Below are positions 1 to 8,266 of a stretch of DNA of 64,000 nt, one piece after another. The translations under genes were made by a program, and so were the position numbers. Each line of letters begins with the position of its first letter. Within the stretch, counting starts at the first letter, position 1. This DNA is from an uncultured Pelagibacteraceae bacterium (GTDB lineage Bacteria > Pseudomonadota > Alphaproteobacteria > Pelagibacterales > Pelagibacteraceae). The stretch spans positions 40,390-104,389 of the forward strand of contig CABZRN010000001.1 in the NCBI GenBank assembly GCA_902528175.1. The letters are read 5' to 3'. The notes beneath the pieces were generated by a model, which was not told where the DNA came from, searched no databases, and was given only the letters and a program-made list of their open reading frames with translations.

Positions 1-924
1 GTATTTAGCTTTTTGAAGGACTGATTGTTTAGCTTTTGGATATTCTTTTTTTACTCCTTTAATCATTAAACAACCTTGATTTTTTTCTCCAATTTGAACT
101 AATGATACCCCAAGCTTAAGTAAATTTATAGCTGCCTTTTCACTTTTCGGATATTTCTGATAACCTTCTAAATATGCTGACGCAGCATCTGTATATAATT
201 GTCTAATTCTAAATGTTTCTGCATACCAATATTGAGCATTACCAGCTAAGCTGTGTTCGGGGTTATCAATCACAAATTCTCTTAAAGCTCTTTCAGCTGT
301 AGTGTAATCACCTTGTTTTAAAAGACTGGTTGCGAAATTATATTGCTCTTTTGGGTTTGTTTTAGGTAAGATTTTTTCTTCAGTCACAAAGCTTTCTGTA
401 ACAACACTGCTTGTTGTTTCTATTGACTGAGTCTTTTGTACTAAATCTTTGGTTTCAGTATCTTTGTAAGTAATTGAGCCTAAATCTTGAGGTTGTGATG
501 AGCCAGGTAGACTTTTTTCTGAGTTTGTGATGGCAATGTTATTTGTATTACCAACTTCAAATTCTTGGAATCTTAGTTGATTGTCAGCCTGAACTTTAGA
601 CAATCTACTTGATAATTTGTCAATTTTAAAATTAATTTCCTCAAACTTATTTGTTAGTTGCTGAAATTGTTGTTCAATTTCTGAAAGTTTTAATAAATGT
701 CTAGTGAGTACATCTTCATCATTATTACTTAATACTGAACTTGTATTTATTGTATTTTTTGAGGACTGGGAATAAACAGCTTTCTCTAGAGTGCTAACAT
801 CCTTTTTTAATTTTTCTAAGATAGCAAGAGTTTCCTCATCTGCACTTAATGGAGAAATAAAAACGGCTATTGTGATTAGAAAATAAAAAAATCTTTTATA
901 GTTATAAATTTTATCAAATAACAT
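1..924 (-). CDS. cpoB: Cell division coordinator CpoB/YbgF, 3' end cut by the window edge
   Basis: Periplasmic protein of the Tol-Pal system that in known bacteria links peptidoglycan synthesis to outer-membrane constriction. I translated it by hand from the ATG at 924; the frame stays open to base 1 (308 codons visible). It starts with a basic stretch and hydrophobic core (FFYFLITIAVFISPLSA), a typical signal peptide, then a coiled-coil region (about residues 30-110). A Ser/Thr/Glu-rich linker follows, then TPR-like helices (QYNFATSLLKQGDYTTAERA, AGNAQYWYAETFRIRQLYTD). It is the last gene of the Tol cluster, after pal, but a terminator separates the two, so it probably has its own promoter. 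The C-terminus lies outside the window. Confidence 0.9.
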   Translation of the reverse strand, partial: MLFDKIYNYKRFFYFLITIAVFISPLSADEETLAILEKLKKDVSTLEKAVYSQSSKNTINTSSVLSNNDEDVLTRHLLKLSEIEQQFQQLTNKFEEINFKIDKLSSRLSKVQADNQLRFQEFEVGNTNNIAITNSEKSLPGSSQPQDLGSITYKDTETKDLVQKTQSIETTSSVVTESFVTEEKILPKTNPKEQYNFATSLLKQGDYTTAERALREFVIDNPEHSLAGNAQYWYAETFRIRQLYTDAASAYLEGYQKYPKSEKAAINLLKLGVSLVQIGEKNQGCLMIKGVKKEYPKAKQSVLQKAKY

Positions 925-951
925 AATATGATTAATATTTATAATGATGGC

Positions 952-988
952 AAAAAAAAGACCCCGGTTTTTTTAAAACTAGGGTCTT
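952..988 (-). terminator. Intrinsic terminator after pal
   Basis: On the minus strand an inverted repeat AAGACCC...GGGTCTT (958-964 with 982-988) is extended by an inner GTTTT/AAAAC pairing (967-971 with 975-979) across a two-base mismatch. The transcript then runs into an eight-base U tract (952-959, overlapping the stem). It sits 11 nt past the pal stop codon. This is the clearest rho-independent terminator in a window that otherwise has almost none. Confidence 0.8.
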
Positions 989-999
989 GATTTAATTAG

Positions 1000-1476
1000 T
1001 TAATTCGCTTTAACTGATACTGATCTTCTATTTTTTGACCATGCTAATGGATTTGATCCAGAGTCTACTGGTCTCTCTTTACCATAACTTATTACTGAAA
1101 TTCTGTTTCCAGATATACCATAAGTCATTAAATAATCTTTTGCAGCATTAGCTCTTCTTTCACCTAAAGCAAGGTTATATTCTCTTGTTCCTCTTTCATC
1201 TGCATGACCTTCTAATACAACATTAATCTTTGAATTTTTTCTTAACCAAGCAGCTTGTTTTCTTAAAGTTTCTCTAGAAGCAGTTGTTAAGACTGACTCA
1301 TTAGTTGCAAAGAAAACTCTGTCTGGAACTCCTGATGCTAGATATTCAACTGTATCTTTACCAGTGTAAACATCCCCTTGCATTTGGTTTGTTACTTTTT
1401 TTGTCGCACATGCGGAAAGTATCAGTCCTGCAAATACAACTAAAAGGATGTTTTTAAAAATTTTGTTTAATTTCAT
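1000..1476 (-). CDS. pal: Peptidoglycan-associated lipoprotein Pal
   Basis: Outer-membrane lipoprotein that binds peptidoglycan and TolB. The N-terminus has a lipoprotein signal with lipobox LSAC (Cys22). The OmpA-like domain covers about residues 50-155 and includes the FFATNESVLTT strand and the peptidoglycan-binding signature LEGHADERGTREYNLALGER, a near-perfect Pal match. At 158 aa the length is typical. The ATG is preceded by AAGGAG at good spacing, a stronger ribosome-binding site than most genes here. A 98-nt gap separates it from tolB, long for this genome, so it may have its own promoter; a strong terminator follows. Confidence 0.96.
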   Translation of the reverse strand: MKLNKIFKNILLVVFAGLILSACATKKVTNQMQGDVYTGKDTVEYLASGVPDRVFFATNESVLTTASRETLRKQAAWLRKNSKINVVLEGHADERGTREYNLALGERRANAAKDYLMTYGISGNRISVISYGKERPVDSGSNPLAWSKNRRSVSVKAN

Positions 1477-1514
1477 TACTGCTCCTTAAATAAATTAATG
1501 TACTTTTTCACAAC

Positions 1515-1543
1515 TAAATAGATCTTTCAAGCTTAAAAATCAA
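1515..1543 (-). promoter_or_regulatory. Possible sigma-70 promoter upstream of pal
   Basis: On the minus strand TTGATT (1543-1538) and TATTTA (1520-1515) are separated by 17 nt, about 40 nt upstream of the pal start codon, in the longest gap of the Tol cluster. Each hexamer matches the consensus only partly. Such matches are frequent in AT-rich DNA, so this is weak support. Confidence 0.3.
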
Positions 1544-1574
1544 GAATTTAGTAATTTTAGTAAATTTTTTATTA

Positions 1575-2924
1575 TTATTCACTTAATAATGATGACCAGG
1601 ATGGGTCTGAAGCGTCGGTTTCAGTATCAACTAATCTCTCATTATATCCAGTTAAATCTATTGACCATAATTTTGCAGAAAACCCTTTTCCCTCAGAATC
1701 TGACTTTGTTTCCCTATAGAATATCAAAACTCGACCGTTGGGAGACCAAGATGGTGCCTCTTGGTAATAATTTTCTGTTAGCAGTCTTTCACCGCTTCCA
1801 TCTACTCTCATAACCCCAATGTAAAACTTGCCTTTATGAAGTTTAGTAAATGCTATTAAATCTCCTCTTGGAGACCAAACAGGAGTTCCATAAAGACCTT
1901 TGCCAAATGAAATCCTTTTAACTTTAGTGCCATCACTTTTCATTACATAAATTTGTTGGTAACCGCTTCTATCGGAATTAAAACATATGTATTTGCCGTC
2001 TGGCGAAAATGAAGGTGAAGTATCTATTGAGGGATGATTGGTAATTTTTTCAACAATTCTATTTTCAAGATCCATGGTATATATTTCTGAGTTACCATCT
2101 TTTGCAAAACTCATAATTATTTTTTTTCCATCTGGAGAAAATCTCGGAGCAAAAGTCATTCCTGGAAAATCACCAACAACCTCTTGGACACCAGTTTCAA
2201 TATCTAACAAATATACTCTTGGTAAGTTTTTAAAATATGATAAGTAGGTAACCATTTGATTAGTTGGATTAAATCTTGGAGTTAATACTAACTCATTGCC
2301 TAATGTTAAATACTTTGCGTTATATCCGTCTTGATCCATTATTGCCAATTTCTTAACCCTATTAGTCTTTGGACCTTTCTCAGATACATAAATGATCCTA
2401 GTATCAAAATAACCTTTTTCACCAGTTAATCTTTGGTAAACTTTATCTGTAATGATATGACCTACTCTTCTCCAGTTATCTGGTACTGTTGTAAAAGCTA
2501 AAGCCATCATTTCCTTGCCAGCAAGGACGTCCCATAATCTAAACTCAACTCTCAATTTTTCATTCTCATATTTAACTTCACCAGTAATTAAGGCTTGAGC
2601 TTTTATTAAAGTCCAATCCTCAAATCTAGGCTTCAAATGAGCTATGTCTGGGTTTTGAAGAAATGCTTCTCTTTTAAGAGGATTAAAAAGTCCAGAGGAC
2701 TTTAAATTGTTTTCAACAACTGCAGAGATATCTTCCCCAATATTATCTATTTTTAATAAATTTTGGAAATCTTTAACTGACTTTGACTCAACAAATAAAG
2801 GTGATACTGCTATTGGGAGTGGATTAAGGTTACCTCTAGTAATGTCAACCTCAATTAATCCAAATGAGGTTTTTGGTAGCAAAATTAATAATAATACAAA
2901 TAAGTAAAATTTAGTTTTTTTCAT
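1575..2924 (-). CDS. tolB: Tol-Pal system beta-propeller protein TolB
   Basis: Periplasmic beta-propeller that shuttles between Pal and the inner-membrane TolQRA motor. A cleavable signal peptide (residues 1-22, [18 protein letters not shown]) precedes an N-terminal alpha/beta domain (about 24-170). Next come WD40-like PD40 repeats with recurring [24 protein letters not shown] and WSPNGRVL motifs (about 200-440). The length (449 aa) is normal. Its ATG overlaps the tolA stop by 4 nt, indicating translational coupling in the tolQRAB operon. Confidence 0.97.
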   Translation of the reverse strand: MKKTKFYLFVLLLILLPKTSFGLIEVDITRGNLNPLPIAVSPLFVESKSVKDFQNLLKIDNIGEDISAVVENNLKSSGLFNPLKREAFLQNPDIAHLKPRFEDWTLIKAQALITGEVKYENEKLRVEFRLWDVLAGKEMMALAFTTVPDNWRRVGHIITDKVYQRLTGEKGYFDTRIIYVSEKGPKTNRVKKLAIMDQDGYNAKYLTLGNELVLTPRFNPTNQMVTYLSYFKNLPRVYLLDIETGVQEVVGDFPGMTFAPRFSPDGKKIIMSFAKDGNSEIYTMDLENRIVEKITNHPSIDTSPSFSPDGKYICFNSDRSGYQQIYVMKSDGTKVKRISFGKGLYGTPVWSPRGDLIAFTKLHKGKFYIGVMRVDGSGERLLTENYYQEAPSWSPNGRVLIFYRETKSDSEGKGFSAKLWSIDLTGYNERLVDTETDASDPSWSSLLSE

Positions 2925-3766
2925 CCTTTTAACATCTCTCTAGCATCAAAATTTAATTGAAGATCTTTCCATCTTTCGTATCCAGTTGAAGGCACTCTCA
3001 AAGGCTGGCAAAGCCTAATTGCCCTTAGAGCACTCTCAGCGAGCACTTTATAAAAACCTTGTCCAGGCTTATTCATTCTTGCGTGGTCTAAAATTTCAGA
3101 ATTTATTACTGTTCCATCAGGCTTTAAACTTAATTTTATTCTTACTAATAAATTTTCATTATAAGGTAATCCAAGTGGGATACTCCAACATCCAAAAATC
3201 TGTGCTTTAAGTGCATCTTCCTCGCTTAGGGTTAAAGCGTTTAAAGTAATATTTTTTTGATTTGATTGAGTAATTTTATCAGTTTTGTTAATTGTTTCAG
3301 CTGATTCCTCTTTGGATTTATCAATTAACGCAGCAATATTGTTTGGGTCAAATAATTCATCTTTTTCAAATTCAGATACTTGTTTTACATTATCATCAAT
3401 TTTTTCAGGATTTTGAAAATCCTTTTCAGGTTTTTTGACTATATCTTGGTTTTGATCTGGTAATGGTATCGCATCAGGTTTTTCTTTTTTAACCTGTTTT
3501 GGTGGTGCTTGCTCTGATACTATTTTTTCTTTCTCTTTCACTTTCTCAATAATTTTTTTTGCTTTGGGTGCGAAAGGTATATTTGTTTTATCGGTAATTT
3601 GAATAAGCTCTATAGATATTAGAGGAGGCAAATCTAAGGGTTTTTTTGCTATGAAAGGAAAAGTAAAAGCAGTTATAACAACTAAAAAAATATGCAATGC
3701 TGATGAAATCACAATATTTTTTATCATTAACCTATCATCTTTATGTAAAAGAGTAATTAATTTCAT
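2921..3766 (-). CDS. tolA: Tol-Pal cell envelope protein TolA
   Basis: Inner-membrane-anchored bridge of the Tol system that transmits TolQR energy to TolB/Pal. One transmembrane helix lies near residues 15-38 ([20 protein letters not shown]). A Lys/Glu/Pro-rich extended domain follows (about 60-180), shorter than the E. coli alanine-rich helix, and then a C-terminal TolA/TonB-like domain (about 185-280) with [20 protein letters not shown] and [16 protein letters not shown]. The start overlaps the tolR stop as ATGA. A Met at residue 14 is an alternative start, but the coupled upstream ATG is preferred. Confidence 0.9.
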   Translation of the reverse strand: MKLITLLHKDDRLMIKNIVISSALHIFLVVITAFTFPFIAKKPLDLPPLISIELIQITDKTNIPFAPKAKKIIEKVKEKEKIVSEQAPPKQVKKEKPDAIPLPDQNQDIVKKPEKDFQNPEKIDDNVKQVSEFEKDELFDPNNIAALIDKSKEESAETINKTDKITQSNQKNITLNALTLSEEDALKAQIFGCWSIPLGLPYNENLLVRIKLSLKPDGTVINSEILDHARMNKPGQGFYKVLAESALRAIRLCQPLRVPSTGYERWKDLQLNFDAREMLKG

Positions 3767-4179
3767 CTCTCTTTATAAGGTTCTGAAATTAAAGCTACTT
3801 TTGTAAAACCAGAACCTGACAACATGCCCATGACCTCAAGAACTCTTCCATAATTAATTGTTTTATCACCTCTAACGTAAATTCTTGTGTCTGTTCTATT
3901 TTTTGAAACTGCAAGTATTTTTGCAATCACATTATCATAATCAACTTTTGCTTCTTGAATAAAAATTTCACCTTTTGAATTAATTGTTAAAGTTAAAGGT
4001 TCTTGTTCCTCTGGTAATGAGTCTGCAGAGCTTTCTGGTAGATCAACCTGTACTCCAACTGTCAACAATGGAGCTGTAACCATAAACACAATTAATAAAA
4101 CAAGCATAACATCCACAAAGGGTGTAACATTTATTTCACTGATTGGTTCTTTAGAATTTTTTTTTAAACCAAAAGCCAT
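3763..4179 (-). CDS. tolR: Tol-Pal proton channel subunit TolR (ExbD family)
   Basis: ExbD/TolR protein that forms, with TolQ, the proton-driven motor of the Tol system. A short cytoplasmic tail leads into INVTPFVDVMLVLLIVFMVT, the single membrane helix carrying the conserved Asp expected to relay protons. The periplasmic domain follows (about 40-138), with DLPESSAD and IYVRGDKTINYGRVLEVMGM typical of the family. At 138 aa it is complete. It lies 4 nt after tolQ and overlaps tolA by 4 nt. Confidence 0.95.
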   Translation of the reverse strand: MAFGLKKNSKEPISEINVTPFVDVMLVLLIVFMVTAPLLTVGVQVDLPESSADSLPEEQEPLTLTINSKGEIFIQEAKVDYDNVIAKILAVSKNRTDTRIYVRGDKTINYGRVLEVMGMLSGSGFTKVALISEPYKER

Positions 4180-4183
4180 AATT

Positions 4184-4858
4184 TCAAATTATAGATAAAA
4201 ATCTTTTAGCAAAGTTTTCTAATCTTTGAGAATATTTTTTAGATTCGTTATTGAATTTATTATAAGCTACAACTGCAGGAATAGCAGCCAATAAACCTAA
4301 TGCTGTTGCAAATAATGCTTCGGCAATTCCTGGGGCAACAATCGCTAAACTAGTATTTCTTGAAACGGCTATCGATTGAAATGAATTCATTATACCCCAG
4401 ACAGTTCCGAATAAACCTATAAAGGGAGCTGTAGAGCCTACCGTAGCAAGAAATGAAAAATTTTTTTCTAAAAAATTTACTTCCGACTCTATATTTGACT
4501 CTAATAAACCAGTTAATTTTTCGTTTAGATTACTCCTAGATCTAGATTTTAGAACAACTTGCATAGTTTTTCTAAAAACATTAGACATGGGATCATCTTT
4601 ATTTACTGGAAGATTGTTATAAAAACTTTCAGCAGATTTAGATTTCCAAAATTTTTCTTCAAATTCAACAGTGCTTTGATTTATTTTTTTAAACATTTTA
4701 AATTTTTCTATAATTATTGCCCATGAGTATATTGATGCAACTATTAGTAAGATAATAACTGATTTAACCACGATGTCCGCTCTTAAGAACAAACTCATTA
4801 AAGAAAAATCAACTGCGCTACCTAAGCCAACTGCTTGAGAAGTAATATCTGCTTCCAT
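4184..4858 (-). CDS. tolQ: Tol-Pal proton channel subunit TolQ (MotA/TolQ/ExbB family)
   Basis: Polytopic inner-membrane stator protein of the Tol motor. A first membrane helix lies near residues 30-52 (VVKSVIILLIVASIYSWAII). A large cytoplasmic loop follows, then two C-terminal helices with the family signature: FLATVGSTAPFIGLFGTVWG around 137-156, then GIAEALFATALGLLAAIPAV. At 224 aa it is normal. It heads the tolQRAB set directly downstream of ruvC (38-nt gap). The usual ybgC and ruvAB genes found between ruvC and tolQ in many relatives are absent here. Confidence 0.95.
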   Translation of the reverse strand: MEADITSQAVGLGSAVDFSLMSLFLRADIVVKSVIILLIVASIYSWAIIIEKFKMFKKINQSTVEFEEKFWKSKSAESFYNNLPVNKDDPMSNVFRKTMQVVLKSRSRSNLNEKLTGLLESNIESEVNFLEKNFSFLATVGSTAPFIGLFGTVWGIMNSFQSIAVSRNTSLAIVAPGIAEALFATALGLLAAIPAVVAYNKFNNESKKYSQRLENFAKRFLSII

Positions 4859-4896
4859 GAAAAATCTTTCACACTAAAATGTGTCATCAATTTGTC

Positions 4897-5385
4897 TTAA
4901 TTTTTTTGGTTTTGGTAGTAAAAGCTAGCAATTAATATTGCATCAGCTTTATTGGCATCTTTCTTTCTTGATAATTTTGTTGATATGTAAGGAAAAAACT
5001 CTATTGCTTTAGTTCTACTGGAATCTTTCTGAGTATTTATAAGATTATAATATTTTTTCCATTTTACTGGCGAAATGAAGTCCATTGGTATTTGCATCGC
5101 AGAAAATATACCCTTTAGTACACCAAAAGATTGACCAAAATTAAACATACTTGTAACTCCTTGACCAGGCATTGCGGAAACTTGCTCTATTACAACTTTT
5201 ATATCTTTTTTGTCTTCATTAATTATCGCTTTTTGGATTTCATTATAGATCTGTGAGCCATTAACTTGGGACTTATTTTTTTTTCCAACAGGCATTATTG
5301 GCATATCAAATACATCTAAAATTTTTCCATCTCTAAAAATGCATATAGCTCCTTTTATTCCTGGATCTATTCCTATAATTAACAT
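4897..5385 (-). CDS. ruvC: RuvC-like Holliday junction resolvase
   Basis: Predicted endonuclease that resolves Holliday junctions at the end of recombination. The RNase H-fold signature is present: IIGIDPGIKGA with acidic residue Asp7, IEQVSAMPGQG with Glu67, and a C-terminal KKDANKADAILIA with Asp143 and Asp148. The MPGQGVTSMFNFGQSFG stretch resembles RuvC-like proteins often met in phages and some alphaproteobacteria more than the E. coli form. It sits 3 nt after yebC, the normal place, but ruvA and ruvB do not follow. The length of 162 aa is normal. Activity is inferred from conserved acids only. Confidence 0.85.
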   Translation of the reverse strand: MLIIGIDPGIKGAICIFRDGKILDVFDMPIMPVGKKNKSQVNGSQIYNEIQKAIINEDKKDIKVVIEQVSAMPGQGVTSMFNFGQSFGVLKGIFSAMQIPMDFISPVKWKKYYNLINTQKDSSRTKAIEFFPYISTKLSRKKDANKADAILIASFYYQNQKN

Positions 5386-5388
5386 CTT

Positions 5389-6111
5389 CTATTCCAACAT
5401 TTCTATGTTTGAGTAAACTTTTTGGACATCATCTTGATCCTCTAAAGTTTCTAAGAATTTCTGAGATTCTAAAAATTGCTCTTTACTTAGATTAACTTTA
5501 TTAAAAGGATACCATTCTATATTTGTCGACAAAAAATTAGTAATTTTTTTTTCCATAATTTTTTTCACATCATAGATATGTTCTTTATTGCAATGTATTT
5601 CATGAAAAGTCTTATTTGAAAAACACTCGTCCGCTCCAGAATTTATTGCAATTTCTAGTACATTCTCATCATCTATTTGTTCAGAGTCCACTCTTATAAT
5701 TCCAACCTGTTTAAAATTATGTGCGGCTGAACCTTGGGTTCCTAAGTTTCCACCACTTTTTTGAAAAATTTCTCTTATTTTTGACGCTGTTCTGTTTTTA
5801 TTATCTGTTAATGCCTCTACAATTACAGCAATTTTATAATTTCCAAATCCCTCGTATCTTATCTCATCAAAGTTGGACTGATCATTAAATTTTGATTTAT
5901 CAATAGCTCTATCAATATTATCTTTAGGCATATTTGCTGATCTTGCAGCTTGAATAGCAGATCTTAATCTATGGTTCATATCAGGATCTTTATCGCCTAA
6001 CTTAGCTGCAACAGTAATTTCTCTAGACAACTTTGAAAAAATTTTTGACCTCTCTTTATCTGCTCTCCCTTTTTTATGTTTAATTCCGGCCCAGTGTGAA
6101 TGTCCCGCCAT
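5389..6111 (-). CDS. yebC: YebC/PmpR family translation or transcription regulator
   Basis: Member of the YebC/TACO1 family, reported in other bacteria to help ribosomes through proline-rich stretches or to act as a DNA-binding regulator. I chose the ATG giving MAGHSHWAGIKHKKGRADK because it matches the near-invariant family start; the open frame extends 8 codons further only through a non-ATG codon inside ymdB. The family blocks LSREITVAAKLG, ARSANMPKDNIDRAI and IRYEGFG are intact. It is 240 aa and complete. It starts one base after the ymdB stop and is followed 3 nt later by ruvC. Confidence 0.94.
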   Translation of the reverse strand: MAGHSHWAGIKHKKGRADKERSKIFSKLSREITVAAKLGDKDPDMNHRLRSAIQAARSANMPKDNIDRAIDKSKFNDQSNFDEIRYEGFGNYKIAVIVEALTDNKNRTASKIREIFQKSGGNLGTQGSAAHNFKQVGIIRVDSEQIDDENVLEIAINSGADECFSNKTFHEIHCNKEHIYDVKKIMEKKITNFLSTNIEWYPFNKVNLSKEQFLESQKFLETLEDQDDVQKVYSNIEMLE

Positions 6112-6112
6112 A

Positions 6113-6919
6113 TCAATTAGTGTTTTGGAGAACACCTCCCATTATAAAACTATTTATTTTCTTAGCTAAACCTGTTTCTTTACAACAATCAACTATTACT
6201 CCTGATAAAGTTCCTTCTCCTAAAGACGGAAAATGTTTTTCAGTTTTTTTTTTGAAAAATTTATTTATAGAATTATCTTTATTCATGCCTATTACAGAGT
6301 CGTAATCGCCACACATTCCAGAATCTGTTATATATGCAGAACCTTTTTTTAAAATTCTTGCATCATTTGTTGGAACATGTGTATGAGTACCTGTTATCAA
6401 TGTTGCCTTACCATCAAATAAATGACCAATTGCCATTTTCTCACTTGTTATTTCACCATGAAAGTCAACTACTAAAAAATCATAATTTTTTTTTAAATCG
6501 TAATTGTTTAAAAATTTTTCTATATCTATAAAAACATCATCACATTTCTTCATAAAAACATTTCCCATCAAATTTAATACGCCGATTTTGAAATTGTTTT
6601 TACTAGAAAAAATTTCAAAACCTTTCCCAGGAGAAGGACCAGTAAGGTTATAAGGTCTTAAAAGTTTTTTTTCTTTCTCAATATGTTCGGCAGTTTCTTT
6701 TTGGTCCCATACATGGTTTCCAGTAGTCAAAACATCAATTCCACAACTAAATAATTCTTTAGAAATTTTTTCAGTTATACCTAATCCACTATCTGCTGCA
6801 TTTTCGCCATTGGCAACTACAAAATCTAAATGTCTTTTTTTAATTATATCCGGTAAAAACTTTTTAACAACATTACAGCCAGAAGGTCCAACGATATCTC
6901 CAAGAAAAAGTATTCTCAT
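6113..6919 (-). CDS. YmdB-type metallophosphoesterase
   Basis: Calcineurin-like phosphoesterase of the YmdB family (TIGR00282 type), whose characterised members hydrolyse 2',3'-cyclic nucleotides. Metal-binding motifs appear in order: LFLGDIVG (N-terminus), VANGENAADSGLG, TTGNHVWDQKE, VVDFHGEITSEK and ITGTHTHVPTNDA. At 268 aa it is full length. It overlaps the formyl-THF cyclo-ligase gene upstream by 4 nt and precedes yebC by one base, suggesting one transcript from the zapA end to ruvC. The physiological substrate here is unknown. Confidence 0.88.
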   Translation of the reverse strand: MRILFLGDIVGPSGCNVVKKFLPDIIKKRHLDFVVANGENAADSGLGITEKISKELFSCGIDVLTTGNHVWDQKETAEHIEKEKKLLRPYNLTGPSPGKGFEIFSSKNNFKIGVLNLMGNVFMKKCDDVFIDIEKFLNNYDLKKNYDFLVVDFHGEITSEKMAIGHLFDGKATLITGTHTHVPTNDARILKKGSAYITDSGMCGDYDSVIGMNKDNSINKFFKKKTEKHFPSLGEGTLSGVIVDCCKETGLAKKINSFIMGGVLQNTN

Positions 6920-7458
6920 TTATAAATTTTACTTTCAGTAAATATATAATTCATTTTTTTATCAAATTTATCAGTTGGGACTTTATTTATTTTTTGACAA
7001 GAAAGAGCAAGACCAATTTTAAGTATTTTTTTTGATTTTTCTAATTTATTAATAAATCTGTCATAAAATCCTCCACCATATCCAAGCCTGTTTAAATTTA
7101 TATCAAATGCTAAAAGTGGTATTACCAAAGTTGAGGGTATAATTTTTTTTGATCTTAAAGGTTCTGGAATTCCAAATTTATTAATATTAAGAGGGTTATT
7201 TTTAGCCCATTCATAAAATGACATTTTTAAGTTTTTATCTATAACAGGTAATGAAATAATATATTTCTTTTTTCTCAGATTTTCAATTAGATCAATTGTA
7301 CATACCTCAGATCCAATTGGAAAGTAGAGACCTATTTTCTTATTTAAAGATTTATGATTTAATAACTTTAATAAATTTTTAAAGTTTATTTTTTTATTTT
7401 TTTTATTAAATAAATCTCTTTTTTTTAATACTATTTTTCTTACATGAGATTTTTTCAC
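6916..7458 (-). CDS. fau: 5-formyltetrahydrofolate cyclo-ligase
   Basis: ATP-dependent conversion of 5-formyl-THF to 5,10-methenyl-THF, which salvages a dead-end folate. The C-terminal signature LNRLGYGGGFYDRFI is diagnostic. The N-terminal basic helix (RKIVLKKRDLFNK), IGLYFPIGSEV and the LVIPLLAFDINL strand also fit. The length (180 aa) is normal. It lies 9 nt after zapA, a widespread pairing. In many proteobacteria 6S RNA lies between these genes, but there is no room for it here. Confidence 0.9.
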   Translation of the reverse strand: MKKSHVRKIVLKKRDLFNKKNKKINFKNLLKLLNHKSLNKKIGLYFPIGSEVCTIDLIENLRKKKYIISLPVIDKNLKMSFYEWAKNNPLNINKFGIPEPLRSKKIIPSTLVIPLLAFDINLNRLGYGGGFYDRFINKLEKSKKILKIGLALSCQKINKVPTDKFDKKMNYIFTESKIYK

Positions 7459-7467
7459 GACAAAAAA

Positions 7468-7905
7468 CTAATTTTCTAAATTTGCTTTTTGAACAAATTC
7501 CTCAATTTGTTGAGTTGTATTTGAAATTATTTTGTCGTATTCATTTTTTAAGTTTTGTATTTCATTTTCTAAATTAGAGATATCGTCAGAAAGTTTTTTT
7601 GCCTCATTTTCTTTATCATCTTTGTAATCATAAGCTAAAGACTTAAGTTCTTTAAATTTTTTAGTAATATTTTTTATCTCTTTATTGTTAATGTCTACTT
7701 TTTTTTTGGTTTCAAAATATTCATCCATTATTTTTATTGATGTAATCAGTAATAACTTGTTTTCCCCAATATTTCCTAGCTCTGATTTTAATTTATCAAA
7801 TTTATTACCAAGATGATTAGCTAAATCTTCTAAGTGTTCCTCTTGGCCATCATCACAAGAAAGAAGGAAATCTTTGCCATTAAATTTAATATTTACATTT
7901 GCCAT
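7468..7905 (-). CDS. zapA: Cell division protein ZapA
   Basis: Cytoplasmic FtsZ-ring stabiliser. The N-terminal head fits the family: VNIKFNGKDFLLSCDDGQEE, then HLEDLANHLGNKFDKL and the helix LLLITSIKIMDEYFE. A long charged coiled coil occupies residues 75-140 and extends the usual alphaproteobacterial ZapA to 145 aa. Its start overlaps the upstream coiled-coil gene by 13 nt. Sequence similarity is moderate, but the folate cyclo-ligase neighbour supports the call. Confidence 0.85.
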   Translation of the reverse strand: MANVNIKFNGKDFLLSCDDGQEEHLEDLANHLGNKFDKLKSELGNIGENKLLLITSIKIMDEYFETKKKVDINNKEIKNITKKFKELKSLAYDYKDDKENEAKKLSDDISNLENEIQNLKNEYDKIISNTTQQIEEFVQKANLEN

Positions 7906-8216
7906 TTATCAATTTCATCTAATAGAATATCTGTTTCTTGATTTAATTCATCAATTTTCTCATTGAATTTTAATTGATCTAGTTTGTGTTTAGAATTTTT
8001 ATCTTTAATAATCTTTAATTGATCCTTTAATTTCTGATGTTCCCTAATTAAGTCTGAATGTTTATTTTGAAGTTCTTTTTTTTCAATTTCTAATTGATTT
8101 TTTTGATTAGATAAAAATTCTAGATTTTTTTGACCTTCTTCATCTAACAAATTTAGTTTTTTTAATTTGTCCAGAGCTAATTCCAGCTTTTTTTCTTTCT
8201 CACTGAAGTATTTCAT
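7893..8216 (-). CDS. Small coiled-coil protein upstream of zapA (unknown)
   Basis: A 107-residue protein made almost wholly of heptad-like Lys/Glu/Leu helix (about residues 5-100), with no signal peptide, membrane segment or catalytic motif. It overlaps zapA and would be co-translated with it. Many alphaproteobacteria carry a small DUF4164-like coiled-coil gene in this position, and a role as a division-ring accessory factor is a reasonable inference from position only. Low-complexity helices can match many families, so no function is assigned. Its start is 50 nt from the divergent tkt. Confidence 0.7.
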   Translation of the reverse strand: MKYFSEKEKKLELALDKLKKLNLLDEEGQKNLEFLSNQKNQLEIEKKELQNKHSDLIREHQKLKDQLKIIKDKNSKHKLDQLKFNEKIDELNQETDILLDEIDKWQM

Positions 8217-8266
8217 ATATATAATATGTTATAAATTGAGTCATCTTACTCTAAATAGGTCAACAA

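Noticed and set aside
3763..3766. Possible frameshifts at tolR/tolA/tolB, where frames change over 4 nt
   Set aside because: These are ATGA stop-start overlaps; each protein is full length with its own N-terminus, so they reflect translational coupling, not sequencing errors.
6112..6135. Eight-residue N-terminal extension of YebC
   Set aside because: It needs a non-ATG start inside ymdB, and the family begins at MAGHSHW.
7459..7467. 6S RNA expected between zapA and the folate cyclo-ligase gene
   Set aside because: Only 9 nt separate the genes; there is no room for the RNA here.
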